Of a stretch of 64,000 nt of DNA, positions 27,862 to 36,790 are shown one piece after another; the stretch's first letter is position 1, and each line of letters opens with the position of its first letter. The position numbers were made by a program, and so were the translations under genes. Source of the DNA: [Empedobacter] haloabium (GTDB lineage Bacteria > Pseudomonadota > Gammaproteobacteria > Burkholderiales > Burkholderiaceae_D); the NCBI GenBank assembly GCA_008011715.2, contig CP136508.1, forward strand, positions 5,890,001-5,954,000. Reading direction: 5' to 3'. Under the pieces are notes generated by a model. That model worked only from the letters and a program-made list of their open reading frames with translations, made no database searches and was not told the DNA's origin.

Positions 27862-29113
27862 AAATCACTCCTTCGATTATCCAGCGCATGCCACGGTACG
27901 TCGCCTTCTCCACCCGCACGCCGGGTTGGCTGAGCAAGGCGCCGATCTGCTGCGGTTCGATGCCGGCCGCTTCCAGCGCGAACTGGTATTCCTGCCAGGG
28001 TTCGTTCGGTGCCACCTGGCCCGGCACGGGCGGCGGCGGCTTCTTGCGCAGCACCTTGAACGGGATGCCGACACCCTGCAGGCGCGACATCACGGCGTCC
28101 ACCACGTCCTGCCGCCCCATCAGGGCCTCGGCCTCGTGCGGTTTGGCCGGCTTGCGCGCCTGTACCAGCGTGGCGCGGTCGCCGCCCGGGTCGACATCGG
28201 CCGTCGGCACCACCGCGCGCAGCATGGCGATCGTCGAGGCCTGGCGCGACCAGGCGTGGCGCAGCTGATCGCGCTCGCATACGTATTCGTCCAGCAGCCA
28301 GCCGCCCGGCGTCAGTTCGCCCAGGCCATCCGCGCAGGCCCGCAACGCCGTGGCCGGCGCGGGCAGGGTCGCCCACGGCTTGACCTGCACGGCCTGCTGC
28401 TGCAGCACGCGGCGCTGCGCCATGATCGCTTCTTCCTGCCGCAACGCTTCCTGCCTGGCCTGCCATGCCTGGTAATACAGCGCGGCGCCGCCGACGGCCG
28501 CCACGGCCGCGCCGGCGCCGATCAGGGCCCAGGGCGAACGGCGCGCATTGATCTGGCGCAGCCGCCACCACGAGTGCAGCCGTACGCTGCCGTCCTTGCG
28601 GCGCGGCAGCAGGCTGTCCAGGTCGCGCGCATTGAAGTTGTGAAAGCCCTGGTTTTCCAGCTCGGCGTCGCCGATGACGACGTTCCAGCCTCCCAGCGCG
28701 TAGTCGGCATGCAGCCGGTCCAGCACTTCTTCCTTGCTGCCGACGAAGTCGCCGTTGGGCAGGAAGTTCGCGTCGCGCACGGCGAAGTAGGCCCACTGGC
28801 CATCCGCCAGTTTCAGCGCGCCCAGCCAGTTGTGCACCGGCTGCTGCAGGCCGTCGTACCAGGCGCCTTCCAGCGCCAGCGTTTTCGAGACGGCCGCGCC
28901 GAGCGAATACAGCGCGCGCGTGGCGCCCTCGCTGCTTTGGGCGAAGCCCGCCTGCGCGGTGCTCTGGTCGCGCCGCACCACGACGAGGTCGGAGGCAATC
29001 TTCTTGCCCAGGTCCGCCGCCTCGCGCTGCAGTTCGCGCGGGCGCGACAGCGACTGCCAGAACAGCCCGCAGACGAAGCGGTGCTTGCCGATCTGGGTGA
29101 TGTGGATGGCCAT
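27851..29113 (-). CDS. pilO: PilO-like pilin accessory protein
   Basis: A 420-residue bitopic protein: a cytoplasmic N-terminal domain (about 1-190), one membrane span (ALIGAGAAVAAVGGAALYY) and a periplasmic coiled-coil plus C-terminal domain. This matches PilO2 of R64-type pili, which joins the platform and ATPase. I chose the ATG at 29113 (MAIHITQ); a GTG four codons upstream, overlapping pilN by 8 bases, is the alternative. It follows pilN directly. Confidence 0.82.
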   Translation of the reverse strand: MAIHITQIGKHRFVCGLFWQSLSRPRELQREAADLGKKIASDLVVVRRDQSTAQAGFAQSSEGATRALYSLGAAVSKTLALEGAWYDGLQQPVHNWLGALKLADGQWAYFAVRDANFLPNGDFVGSKEEVLDRLHADYALGGWNVVIGDAELENQGFHNFNARDLDSLLPRRKDGSVRLHSWWRLRQINARRSPWALIGAGAAVAAVGGAALYYQAWQARQEALRQEEAIMAQRRVLQQQAVQVKPWATLPAPATALRACADGLGELTPGGWLLDEYVCERDQLRHAWSRQASTIAMLRAVVPTADVDPGGDRATLVQARKPAKPHEAEALMGRQDVVDAVMSRLQGVGIPFKVLRKKPPPPVPGQVAPNEPWQEYQFALEAAGIEPQQIGALLSQPGVRVEKATYRGMRWIIEGVIYAK

Positions 29114-29117
29114 GGGC

Positions 29118-30881
29118 TCAGGCACCCGCGACGGCGACGGGCGTGACCAGGATGACGATCACTTCCTTGTTGCTGTTGGCTTTCACGCCGCCGCCCAGCA
29201 GCATGTTCTTCGGCGTGCCGACGCCGCGGTTGCCCACGTTCTCGTCGGTCTGCTCGAAACCGCTGATGACCAGCGTCTCGCTCGACTTCATCGACACGCG
29301 CTGCAGGAAGTTGCGGGTATCCAGCTCGGGTGTCTCGATCCGGTTGTTGCCGCTGGTGATCGCGCTGATGCCGCGCAGGGTCGAGATGTCGATCGAGAAC
29401 TGCAGCATCACCGTGCCGTTGGTCAGCACGTGCGGCAGGATGCTCATGTTGAAACCGGAGGTGACGACACCCGGGATCAACGACGACGTCGTGCCCACCT
29501 GGGCCACGACCGACGTCTGCGAGCTTTGCAGATAGGTCGTCTGGCGCGCCACCTGCACCGGCACCGGCTGGTTGTTCAAGGTGACGACGGACGCCGTGGT
29601 CTGGCGCCGCACCTTGCCCTGGTCGGACAGCGCCTTGACCATCAGGTCGCTGCCGGAGAATTTCGAGTTGCCGAGGATCGCGGCCGAGAAGCCGACCGCA
29701 TTGGTGCTGCTGTCGGCGAACGTGTTCTTCACGCCGTAGCGCCGGTTCAAGCCGTTGTAGACCAGGTTCCAGTCGATGCCGTATTCCTCGCCCTTGTTCA
29801 GGCTGACCGACAGCACCGTCACGTTGATGACGATCTGGCGCGACAGCGCCTTGTTCTCGTTGTCGATATAGGTGGCGATGCGATCCAGCGAATCGGGCGT
29901 GTCGACCACCGTGATGGCGCCCGTTGCCGGCGAAGCCAGCACCTTGCCGTGCGGGGACAACATGACCTTGATGGCGCTTTCGATGCCGGAGTAGACCGAC
30001 AGCTTGGAGGCCACGCCCGTGTTCTGGCTGTTGGTGGCCGAGACGGCGCTGCCGGCGCTGGCACCACCCGAGCCGCCGCTGCCGCCACTGCCGCCAGAGA
30101 CGCCGCCGCTGGAGGCGGCGCCGCTGGTCACGCTGGCCGTAAACGTCGAGTCGCCCGGCACCGCGTTGATCTGGAAGGTGCGTGCCTCGGTGTGGAAGAA
30201 CTGGATCACGCCGTCGCTGTACTTCCACGACACGCCGAAGCGTGCCGCCACCGTGTCCAGCAGCCCCTTGAAGGAGCCGTTGGCATAAGTGATGCGGATG
30301 CCACCCCCGGCCGGATCGACCTGGAAAGTGGCTTTCGGCGTCGCGCTGGCGGCACGGGCGTTGTCGGCGGCACCGGCGTCGCCCGGCATGCCCGGCGCGC
30401 CCGGCGGCATGCTCAGGGGCGGTACGCCGCTGGGCGGCTTCAGGGCCGGCGCGCTGCGCCCGCCCCGGCGGAAGGCATCGGAAGCGATGGTCTGGGCATC
30501 CGCGTTGACACGGCTCGGGATGCCCGAGCGCAGGGTCAGGCGCTCGGCCAGTTCGGACAGCGAGGCGATGCTGCGGTCGAACGTGGCCGGCTGGTAGAAG
30601 ATCGGCGGCAGCGGCGCCTCGGACAGCTTGATGACGTTCTTGCCCAGCCAGATACCGCTTTCATGCGACACCAGCGGCGACGTCGCCACCACCGCGCCCG
30701 GCGCGGCCTTGCCGACGTCCTTCATCAGGCCGGAGGTCTTGGTTTCCGCCTCGTCGGCGTTATTGTCGATGCGCTCGGCCAGCGGCGAGCAGCCACCCAG
30801 CAACAGGAGAGCGGAAACTGCGCCGGCGACCGCGGCGGCGGTGCCGCGGCGCGGCAGGAAAGTAGCAGCGACGCGTTTCAT
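29118..30881 (-). CDS. pilN: Type IVb pilus secretin PilN
   Basis: A 587-residue outer-membrane secretin lipoprotein. The signal peptide ends in the lipobox LLLGGC, so the mature protein starts with Cys31. A glycine/serine-rich linker lies near residues 265-290, and the C-terminal third carries the secretin beta-barrel (GVVTSGFNMSILPHVLTNG, then the final SSETLVISGFEQ). It forms the pore through which the pilus emerges. It overlaps the upstream TcpQ-like gene by 4 bases. Confidence 0.92.
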   Translation of the reverse strand: MKRVAATFLPRRGTAAAVAGAVSALLLLGGCSPLAERIDNNADEAETKTSGLMKDVGKAAPGAVVATSPLVSHESGIWLGKNVIKLSEAPLPPIFYQPATFDRSIASLSELAERLTLRSGIPSRVNADAQTIASDAFRRGGRSAPALKPPSGVPPLSMPPGAPGMPGDAGAADNARAASATPKATFQVDPAGGGIRITYANGSFKGLLDTVAARFGVSWKYSDGVIQFFHTEARTFQINAVPGDSTFTASVTSGAASSGGVSGGSGGSGGSGGASAGSAVSATNSQNTGVASKLSVYSGIESAIKVMLSPHGKVLASPATGAITVVDTPDSLDRIATYIDNENKALSRQIVINVTVLSVSLNKGEEYGIDWNLVYNGLNRRYGVKNTFADSSTNAVGFSAAILGNSKFSGSDLMVKALSDQGKVRRQTTASVVTLNNQPVPVQVARQTTYLQSSQTSVVAQVGTTSSLIPGVVTSGFNMSILPHVLTNGTVMLQFSIDISTLRGISAITSGNNRIETPELDTRNFLQRVSMKSSETLVISGFEQTDENVGNRGVGTPKNMLLGGGVKANSNKEVIVILVTPVAVAGA

Positions 30882-31432
30882 TGTGCCCCCTTCGCCATGA
30901 TGCGCAATACCTTGTTACCGCTGTAGAAAATGGCTTTCATCGGGATCTCCGCGCCTTCCATGCTGTTGACGACCACCGCCACCGCGTCCTCGAACTTGCC
31001 GGGGACGGAGGTATGCGCCTGTACCGCGTAATCGACCGGCAGCTCCCACAGCAGCTGCCAGCCTGCCGCCGCCGCCCAACGCGCCATCGCGGCGTTCAGG
31101 GTGCGGTCGGCCACGACAATGTCCCAGCGCTCGCCACCGGCGGCCGGGATCGGCGCGGGCGGCACCAGCGGCGGTACGGCCGGCGGGGCGTTGGTCGTGA
31201 CGACGGTCGCCTGCTCGACGGCCGACTTGCCGCGGCGGGCGTTCTGGCGCGCTTTCGGGGCGGATTTGGCCTTGGCGGCCGGCGCGGCCACCGGTTCCTC
31301 GCGCGGCAGCAGCGAATTCACGGCGCTGGCCGGCAGCGGCGCTGCGGCGGCCAGCGCGAGCAGCAGGCAGGCGCCGAGGCGGGCAGTGAAGCGGCCTGCG
31401 AACGGGCCTGGGCTTGCGGTTGTGAGGTACAA
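30878..31432 (-). CDS. TcpQ/PilL-like pilus biogenesis protein
   Basis: A 184-residue protein with signal peptide (ACLLLALAAAAPLPASA), a proline/alanine-rich linker and a C-terminal domain (WDIVVADRTLNAAMARWAAAAGWQLLWELPVDY) of the TcpQ type that helps secretin assembly. No ATG fits. The best start is TTG at 31432, with AGGAG 7 bases upstream; the longer open frame (to 31528) includes non-coding-looking sequence. It is first in the pilus operon; the 128 bases to sctC should hold its promoter. Confidence 0.75.
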   Translation of the reverse strand: MYLTTASPGPFAGRFTARLGACLLLALAAAAPLPASAVNSLLPREEPVAAPAAKAKSAPKARQNARRGKSAVEQATVVTTNAPPAVPPLVPPAPIPAAGGERWDIVVADRTLNAAMARWAAAAGWQLLWELPVDYAVQAHTSVPGKFEDAVAVVVNSMEGAEIPMKAIFYSGNKVLRIMAKGAQ

Positions 31433-31560
31433 AACGATTCTCCTGTTCGCAATCAAGGGAGGCGGCGCGGGCGCCGCACTCCATATGTCATTTATGGTAA
31501 CGAAACGGGGATACAAAATTCTCAACAAAACTCATCGCGGCCATTGGCGCGGGTTTGCGC

Positions 31561-33576
31561 CTAGCGGTTGCGCGCCGAGGCCGCGGCCGGGATCAGCGCC
31601 CATGGCGAGCTGGCGCTCCGGCTGGCCGCGTCGGCCGTGCGCGGTGGCGTTCCCGGAGGCGGTGGTACCGCGCCGTCGGCATCGGCGCGCCGCGACGGCG
31701 CGCGTGGTACCGGCGCCGGCAGCAGGGGCTTCATGGGCGCCTCGCGTACCTCTTCCTGGCGCTGTACCGGCGCCGGCACGGACGGCGGGGCCACGGGATT
31801 GCCCTCGGCTGCCGCGATGATGGCCCGTCCCTTCGCCACGGCCTGCGCCCGGCTCGACGCCGCCGACTGCGCCGGCGCGGCCACGCCGGAGGTGCCCGAA
31901 AGGCGCGGCGTGATCAGGAACAGCCGCTCGCGCGTGCTGGACGACGTGCTCTCGGTGCGGAACAAGCCGCCGAACAGGGGCAGGTCGCCCAGCACGGGTA
32001 CCTTCTGCCTGTCGCGCGCCAGCCGTTCGGCACGGTAGCCGCCGATCATCAGGGTTTGCTGCGAATCGATGATGGCCTGGGTGCTGATGGTGGAGCGGGT
32101 CGCGTTGACGTTGCCGTTGGCGCCCTTGCCGCCGTTGGCAGCCGGGTTGTCGAGCGAACCGTCCTCGATGTCGACCTCCAGCCGCACGCGGGTGGCGGCG
32201 CCCTCGCGGATGATGCGCGGGATCACCCGCAGCATGGTGCCGGCCGTGATGTCGGCCAGGTCCGCCACCCGCTCGCCCACCAGCGACACATAGGAGCTCT
32301 GGCTCAGGTCCAGCACGGCCGCCACGTTGTCGATGGTCAGCACGGTCGGCGTGGCCAGCACGCGTGCGTCGCCCTTGGCTTCCATTGCCTTCAGGCGGGC
32401 ATAGAAGCGCGCCGCATCGCTGATCAGGAGGGTGGCGCCGGCCACCGGCAGTGCCGTGCCCAGCGAGGCGGCTGCCGTGCCATTGACCACCGTATCGACG
32501 GCGCCGGCGCGCACGCCCCATTCCACGCCCATCTCGGCCAGCTTGCTGCGGTCCATGTCGACGATCAGCGCCTCGATCTCGATCTGCTGCGGCTGCACGT
32601 CCAGCTCGGCGATCAGCGACGCGTACATGGCGCGCTTGTCGGCCGTGTCGTAGATCAGGATCGCGTTCAGCGCCGGATCGGCCTCGATTCGGGGCCGGCC
32701 GCCTTCCTCCCGCGCGCGCGGGGCGCCGTTGTCGCGCCGCTCGGCTGGCGCCTCGGCCGCGCTGGCCTTGGCCGCGTTGGGCTGCTGATTGAAGATCGGC
32801 AGGAACGGCGGCGCGCCGTTGCCCGAAACCTGGCGCGCGGCACCTGGCTCGATCTTCGGCCCGCGCGAACGCTTGTTGCTGCCCGGGTCCACGGCCGGCA
32901 CGTCGGCCAGCTTCTCGCCGCCCTGGGAGCCGAACAGCAGGTTGGTCAGGATCGTTTTCACGCCGGGGATCGTCTCGGACTGGCCGCGCGCATTGATCGT
33001 GCGGTCGGTCACGCTGGCGTACTTCAGGCGGAACATCATCACGCGGCGCGCCTTCGAATCGGCCTTTTTCGTATCCGGCATCAGGATGTCGCGCGCCAGG
33101 TGCACGTAGGCGCGCGGCCCGCTGACGATCACCGTGCCCGTGTCGGGCAGCTCGCCCCAGCCGAACCGTTCGTCGTACAGTCCCACGCCGATCATGGCCG
33201 CGCGCGCGTCCGCCACCGCGTCGTCGCCCACTTCCAGGCGTAGGGAGATGTTGTCGTCCGCCGGCACGATGTGCAGCGTGTCGTTGTAGACGAACCAGCG
33301 GAACGGGTAGGCCTGCGCCACCCGGTTCAGGAAATCGGTGCCGTTATCGGCCTTGAACCGCCCTTTCATGACGGGATTGGCCTTCAGGTCCAGGGCCAGC
33401 CGCACGTCGTAGACCTGGGCGAACTGCTCCAGCACGTCCTTCAGGCGCAGATTGGCCGCGTCGATCGACAGACCGCTGGCCTTCCAGCTGGCCGGCGGCG
33501 TCGCCAGCGCGACCGCCGGCACGACCAGCAGCGCGGCGGCCAACAGCAGCCGGCGCAGGCCACGACGCGCGGCCAT
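31561..33576 (-). CDS. sctC: Type III secretion outer-membrane secretin SctC
   Basis: A 671-residue secretin. Signal peptide (residues 1-25), N-domains (DVLEQFAQVYDVRLALDLKANPVMKG and HIVPADDNISLRLEV), a long P/A/R-rich linker around residues 230-300, and the secretin core (KVPVLGDLPLFGGLFRTESTSSSTRERLFLITPRL). A further P/R-rich tail of 110 residues follows. The ATG overlaps the upstream chaperone-like stop by one base (TGATG), which fixes the start. Role: outer-membrane pore of the injectisome. Confidence 0.93.
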   Translation of the reverse strand: MAARRGLRRLLLAAALLVVPAVALATPPASWKASGLSIDAANLRLKDVLEQFAQVYDVRLALDLKANPVMKGRFKADNGTDFLNRVAQAYPFRWFVYNDTLHIVPADDNISLRLEVGDDAVADARAAMIGVGLYDERFGWGELPDTGTVIVSGPRAYVHLARDILMPDTKKADSKARRVMMFRLKYASVTDRTINARGQSETIPGVKTILTNLLFGSQGGEKLADVPAVDPGSNKRSRGPKIEPGAARQVSGNGAPPFLPIFNQQPNAAKASAAEAPAERRDNGAPRAREEGGRPRIEADPALNAILIYDTADKRAMYASLIAELDVQPQQIEIEALIVDMDRSKLAEMGVEWGVRAGAVDTVVNGTAAASLGTALPVAGATLLISDAARFYARLKAMEAKGDARVLATPTVLTIDNVAAVLDLSQSSYVSLVGERVADLADITAGTMLRVIPRIIREGAATRVRLEVDIEDGSLDNPAANGGKGANGNVNATRSTISTQAIIDSQQTLMIGGYRAERLARDRQKVPVLGDLPLFGGLFRTESTSSSTRERLFLITPRLSGTSGVAAPAQSAASSRAQAVAKGRAIIAAAEGNPVAPPSVPAPVQRQEEVREAPMKPLLPAPVPRAPSRRADADGAVPPPPGTPPRTADAASRSASSPWALIPAAASARNR

Positions 33577-33986
33577 CACGGCAACGCTCCGGCAAAACGG
33601 GCGCGGATACGCTGCTCCTGGGCGCTCAGGCCCTCGTCGCGGCGCGGCCGGTTCGGTGCCAGCCAGGCGCGCCACAGGGCGCCCTGGTTGAGGATGTCCT
33701 CCAGCGGACCGGCCGCCTCGAGCCAGCCGGCGGCGCCGGGCAGCCAGCGGTTCAACACCAGCGCCTGGCCGTCGTCGACCACGGCCAGGCCGGCGCCGAA
33801 CTGGCGCGCGCTGTGGAAACCGGCGCGCGCCGCCTCTTCCAGTTGGGCGGGCGTGAACTCGCGCAGCAGGTAGACGCCCAGTTCGGCGCCGCCGGCCTGG
33901 CGCCGCAGGTAGACGGTTTCGCCGTCGATGACGACCGCTTCGTCCACCGGCAGGCCCGCCAGCCAATGCTCCAGTTGATCGCTCAT
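33576..33986 (-). CDS. Type III secretion chaperone-like protein in HrpG position
   Basis: A 136-residue acidic protein without signal or membrane segments. Size, mixed alpha/beta pattern and location between the small sctF-like gene and sctC match HrpG in the hrpF-hrpG-hrcC-hrpT-hrpV operon of Pseudomonas syringae, a CesT-like protein. I infer a chaperone or regulatory role. Direct sequence similarity could not be verified, so no symbol is given. Confidence 0.6.
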   Translation of the reverse strand: MSDQLEHWLAGLPVDEAVVIDGETVYLRRQAGGAELGVYLLREFTPAQLEEAARAGFHSARQFGAGLAVVDDGQALVLNRWLPGAAGWLEAAGPLEDILNQGALWRAWLAPNRPRRDEGLSAQEQRIRARFAGALP

Positions 33987-33990
33987 GGGA

Positions 33991-34224
33991 TCAGCGGGTC
34001 TCGTTGAGAACCGTTTTGAGGGGCTTTTGCAGCAGGTTGAATTGCGCGTTCATCGCGCTGTGCGTCACCGACTGCTGCGACAGCAGGCGCGTGAACTCTT
34101 CGGGGTCGGGCTGCTCGCCGTTGGTCTGGCGGCGCTGGAAGTCGGCGATGCCGGCGGTGCTGTCGTCGAACTTCTTGGTCAACGAGCGCAGCGACTGCAG
34201 CACGGGGTTCTGATTGCTGGACAT
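33991..34224 (-). CDS. sctF: SctF-like needle protein (HrpF position)
   Basis: A 77-residue helical protein. The segment DPEEFTRLLSQQSVTHSAMNAQ followed by hydrophobic positions and a final helix resembles the second half of injectisome needle subunits (DP, then Q-rich helix, then NAQ). The place is that of hrpF in Hrp1 clusters, so it may be needle or needle-chaperone. Ribosome site GGAG 8 bases before the ATG. An HrpL-type box lies 63 bases upstream, so it starts its own operon. Confidence 0.6.
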   Translation of the reverse strand: MSSNQNPVLQSLRSLTKKFDDSTAGIADFQRRQTNGEQPDPEEFTRLLSQQSVTHSAMNAQFNLLQKPLKTVLNETR

Positions 34225-34287
34225 GGGACACTCCGTTTCAAGGGGTTGCCAGGCGCGGCGCGCCCAAAAACGCGCCGCCTGTCCCTA

Positions 34288-34315
34288 TGAGTGTCGCTAC
34301 CGGCCATTCGGTTCG
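34288..34315 (-). promoter_or_regulatory. HrpL-type promoter box for sctF operon
   Basis: On the minus strand CGAACC, 15 bases, ACACTCA: one mismatch from GGAACC and one from CCACNNA. It overlaps the last codons of sctL and ends 63 bases before the sctF ATG, allowing separate transcription of sctF, the HrpG-like gene and sctC. Confidence 0.6.
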
Positions 34316-34884
34316 CCCAGCGCCGCCGCCAATGCGCTGGCCGCCGCGCCGAAGTCGGCATGCCACTGGCCGCTGTCCGCCTCCAGCCTGCAGGCGCCCC
34401 GCGCCAGGGTGGGGTCGGCCTTTACCGGCCACTCCCAGCTTCCGGCCAGCGCCAGATCGTCCGGGTGCAGGCGCAGTACGGCGTTGACCAGCTTGGGCGG
34501 CGCCTCGGCCAGCAGGCGGCGGTAGCTGGCCGCCACGCGCTGTTCTGGCGTCGTCTCCAGCACCAGCCGCTCGAACAGCTGCCGGGCCAGGGCGGTGACG
34601 ATGTCCTCGGCACGCTCGCCCAGGCTGTCGGCGGCCTGCCGCAAGCCGTCCAGCAACGCGCCTCCTTCCGCCAGCACGCGGGCCTGGTCGGCCGCCAGCG
34701 CCTGCCGCGCTTCCTCGGCGGCCGTCGCCAGCAAGATGGCGCGCTCCTCCTCGGCCGCTGCGGCGACGCGCGCAGCCAGCACTTGCGCGTCGGCGATGGT
34801 GCCCAGGTCGGCCGCGCGCAGCACGCCGTCCGCCGCCAGCAGTTCCGGCGCCGGCGCCAGTTGCGCCACACAGAATGTCGTCAT
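34297..34884 (-). CDS. sctL: Type III secretion stator protein SctL
   Basis: A 195-residue cytoplasmic protein with a long charged helix (residues about 30-110, alternating A, E, R, L, consistent with coiled coil) and a C-terminal domain as in the FliH/SctL/HrpE family (PKLVNAVLRLHPDDLALAG). It tethers the SctN ATPase to the C-ring. I start it at ATG 34884, overlapping the sctK stop by 4 bases; the frame further upstream is unsupported. Confidence 0.82.
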   Translation of the reverse strand: MTTFCVAQLAPAPELLAADGVLRAADLGTIADAQVLAARVAAAAEEERAILLATAAEEARQALAADQARVLAEGGALLDGLRQAADSLGERAEDIVTALARQLFERLVLETTPEQRVAASYRRLLAEAPPKLVNAVLRLHPDDLALAGSWEWPVKADPTLARGACRLEADSGQWHADFGAAASALAAALGEPNGR

Positions 34885-35435
34885 GCCGCCTCTCCGATGT
34901 CGATGCGTGCCGCCCGGTCCAGGCACAGGCGCCAGCAGCGCAGCTGCCGTGTGCCCGCTGGTGCCGCGGCACCCGGTACGTCACTGGCCTCGATGCGCAA
35001 TAGCAGGCGCAGGCGCGGCCACAAACCGGCAAAGCCTTGCTCCAGCGCGCCCGCCAGCTCGGCCAGGCCCCACGCTTGCAGCGACGCGGCCGGCTCAGCC
35101 AGGGGCTGCAACGGCTGGGTGTTGGCGATCCCCATGCACCAGCGCCGCTCGGCCAGCGGCAGCGCCGCCAGCCGTGCAGGCTCGTTCCGGCGCGCGGCCA
35201 GCAGCGCCGCGTACAGTGAGGCAGCGCGACGCAGCAGCGCGGCATCGGACACCGCCGCGGCCTGCCAGCCGGCATCCCACACTGGTGGCAGGTCGGCCGG
35301 CACGCCGATCGCCTCGCACCAGGCGCGGTAGCCATGGCGCCGCGCCAGCGGGCTGGCGTCCGGCGGGAACGGCGGCGGCACTCCATCGAGGTGCCAGGGC
35401 GCGAACCACCAATCGAGGAAACCGTCGGCCAGCAT
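34881..35435 (-). CDS. sctK: Type III secretion accessory sorting-platform protein SctK
   Basis: A 184-residue tryptophan-rich cytoplasmic protein between sctJ and sctL, where SctK/HrpD-type genes stand. It links the C-ring to the inner ring in other systems. Family members diverge strongly, so the call is mainly positional. The start is ATG 35435, 11 bases after sctJ; an upstream TTG at 35450 overlapping the sctJ stop is possible. Confidence 0.65.
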   Translation of the reverse strand: MLADGFLDWWFAPWHLDGVPPPFPPDASPLARRHGYRAWCEAIGVPADLPPVWDAGWQAAAVSDAALLRRAASLYAALLAARRNEPARLAALPLAERRWCMGIANTQPLQPLAEPAASLQAWGLAELAGALEQGFAGLWPRLRLLLRIEASDVPGAAAPAGTRQLRCWRLCLDRAARIDIGEAA

Positions 35436-35446
35436 GCCTGGCGCGC

Positions 35447-36259
35447 TCAACCGGCCGCTCCCGCGGCGGCATCCACGCCGCGCTTGGCGGCCCGCCGTGC
35501 CAGCATGCGCGCCACGGCAGGATGACGCTTCGCCACGTTGAGGCCGACGTAGCCGAGCGAGAGCAGCAGCAGCGCGGCCATGCCGTACAGGGTGGAGCGC
35601 ACGCCGGCGGCCGACTCGGCCTCGATCTTGAACGGCCCCACCATCGTCCATTCGACGGGCGGCGGCGGCGCGTCGGCCAGGGTCATGACGACGGTGACCT
35701 TGCTGCGGCCATCCTCGCCCACCAGGCCGGGAATGCTGGACGCCACCAGACGGCGTACGCGCGGCGTGATCGCGTCCTCGTCCAGCGGCATGCGGTACTT
35801 GATGAAGACGGCAGCCGACGAGGGCTGGATCGGCTCCCCGGGAGCGATCCGCTCCGGCAGCACCACGTGCACGCGCGCCGAGACGACGTTGTCGAACTGC
35901 TGCAGGGTCGACTCCAGTTCTTCGGACAAGCCGTGCAGGTAGCGGATGCGCTCCTCCATCGGCGACGAGATCATGCCCTGCTTCTTGAACACCTCGCCCA
36001 GGTTGGAGCGGCTGCGGCGCGGCAGGCCGGCCGCCTGCATGACAGCGGTGGCACGCGGAATGTCCGCCTCCGCCACCTGCAGGCTGACGCCGGTCTTGTC
36101 CTGGTGCTTGGCGACGACAATGCCGGCGGCCGTCAGCGCCATCACGATCTCGTTGGCGTCGGTATCCTGCAGCGCCGCCTGCAGCGTGACGGTTTTACCG
36201 CAACCCGCCAGCAGCGCGGCGATGAGCAGCAACAGCAAGGGACGAAGGACGGAATTCAT
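35447..36259 (-). CDS. sctJ: Type III secretion inner-ring lipoprotein SctJ
   Basis: A 270-residue lipoprotein: signal peptide with lipobox (LLAGCGKTV, Cys20), the double ring-building domains (LQDTDANEIVMALTAAGIVVAKHQDKTGVSLQV; RVHVVLPERIAPGEPIQPSSAAVFIKYR), and a C-terminal membrane span (TLYGMAALLLLSLGYVGLNVA). It forms the periplasmic inner ring with SctD. It directly follows sctI. Confidence 0.94.
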   Translation of the reverse strand: MNSVLRPLLLLLIAALLAGCGKTVTLQAALQDTDANEIVMALTAAGIVVAKHQDKTGVSLQVAEADIPRATAVMQAAGLPRRSRSNLGEVFKKQGMISSPMEERIRYLHGLSEELESTLQQFDNVVSARVHVVLPERIAPGEPIQPSSAAVFIKYRMPLDEDAITPRVRRLVASSIPGLVGEDGRSKVTVVMTLADAPPPPVEWTMVGPFKIEAESAAGVRSTLYGMAALLLLSLGYVGLNVAKRHPAVARMLARRAAKRGVDAAAGAAG

Positions 36260-36261
36260 GG

Positions 36262-36666
36262 CTATTGCAGCTTGGTGAGGGAATCGACCGAGGTGCTGGC
36301 CTTCGACACGACTTTCGAGACCGTCTGCACCCGCAGCTGGTAGTCGTTCAGCGCCAGCATGGCGCGCATCAGCTGCATCGAGTCGCCGCTGACGGTTGCC
36401 TTTTCCAACAGGCGGGAGACGTTCTGCTGGTCCTTTTTCAGCTCTCCGGCCAGGCCGGCCGTGCGAGTCGCGATGACCTGGCCCAGCGACGGCTCGCGCG
36501 CCGCGCCAGGTGGCGCGCTCAGCGCCTGCTGGCGCTCCAACGCCTGGCGGAACTGCGCCGCGTCGGCGCTTTCCATCGTGTGGGTTTCGGTCGTGACGCG
36601 CACCTGGGTGCCGCCCACGGGCTGGGGATTGATCGCGGCGCTTGCCGCTGCTGTCTTGATGTCCAT
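36262..36666 (-). CDS. sctI: Type III secretion inner-rod protein SctI
   Basis: A 134-residue protein whose C-terminal helix (MLALNDYQLRVQTVSKVV, then STSVDSLTKLQ) matches the polymerising helix of SctI/HrpB inner-rod subunits. The N-terminal half is polar and poorly conserved. Ribosome site GAGGAAG before ATG 36666, and only 2 bases separate it from sctJ. First gene of the sctI-J-K-L unit behind a perfect HrpL-type box. Confidence 0.85.
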   Translation of the reverse strand: MDIKTAAASAAINPQPVGGTQVRVTTETHTMESADAAQFRQALERQQALSAPPGAAREPSLGQVIATRTAGLAGELKKDQQNVSRLLEKATVSGDSMQLMRAMLALNDYQLRVQTVSKVVSKASTSVDSLTKLQ

Positions 36667-36708
36667 CGCTTCCTCACTGTTGACAATCGTCCTGGTGTGC
36701 CAAGGGCT

Positions 36709-36735
36709 GGGGTCGGACCCGCCGGGTCCGACCCC
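36709..36735. repeat. REP-like palindrome GGGGTCGGACCC-GCC-GGGTCCGACCCC
   Basis: A perfect 12-bp stem with a 3-base loop, lying between the HrpL-type box and the sctI start, hence in the predicted 5' leader. Related palindromes lie at 52847-52872 and 57033-57063. It could slow or regulate transcription or translation of sctI, or simply be a scattered repeat. Confidence 0.8.
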
Positions 36736-36760
36736 GGTACTTCGGCGGCGCCGTCGCTGT

Positions 36761-36789
36761 TGTGTGGCGCTGCCCGTGCGGCCGGTTCC
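36761..36789 (-). promoter_or_regulatory. HrpL-type promoter box for sctI operon
   Basis: On the minus strand GGAACC, 16 bases, CCACACA: a perfect match to the hrp box consensus. It sits immediately after the stop of the small cysteine-rich gene and 94 bases before sctI. Confidence 0.8.
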
Positions 36790-36790
36790 G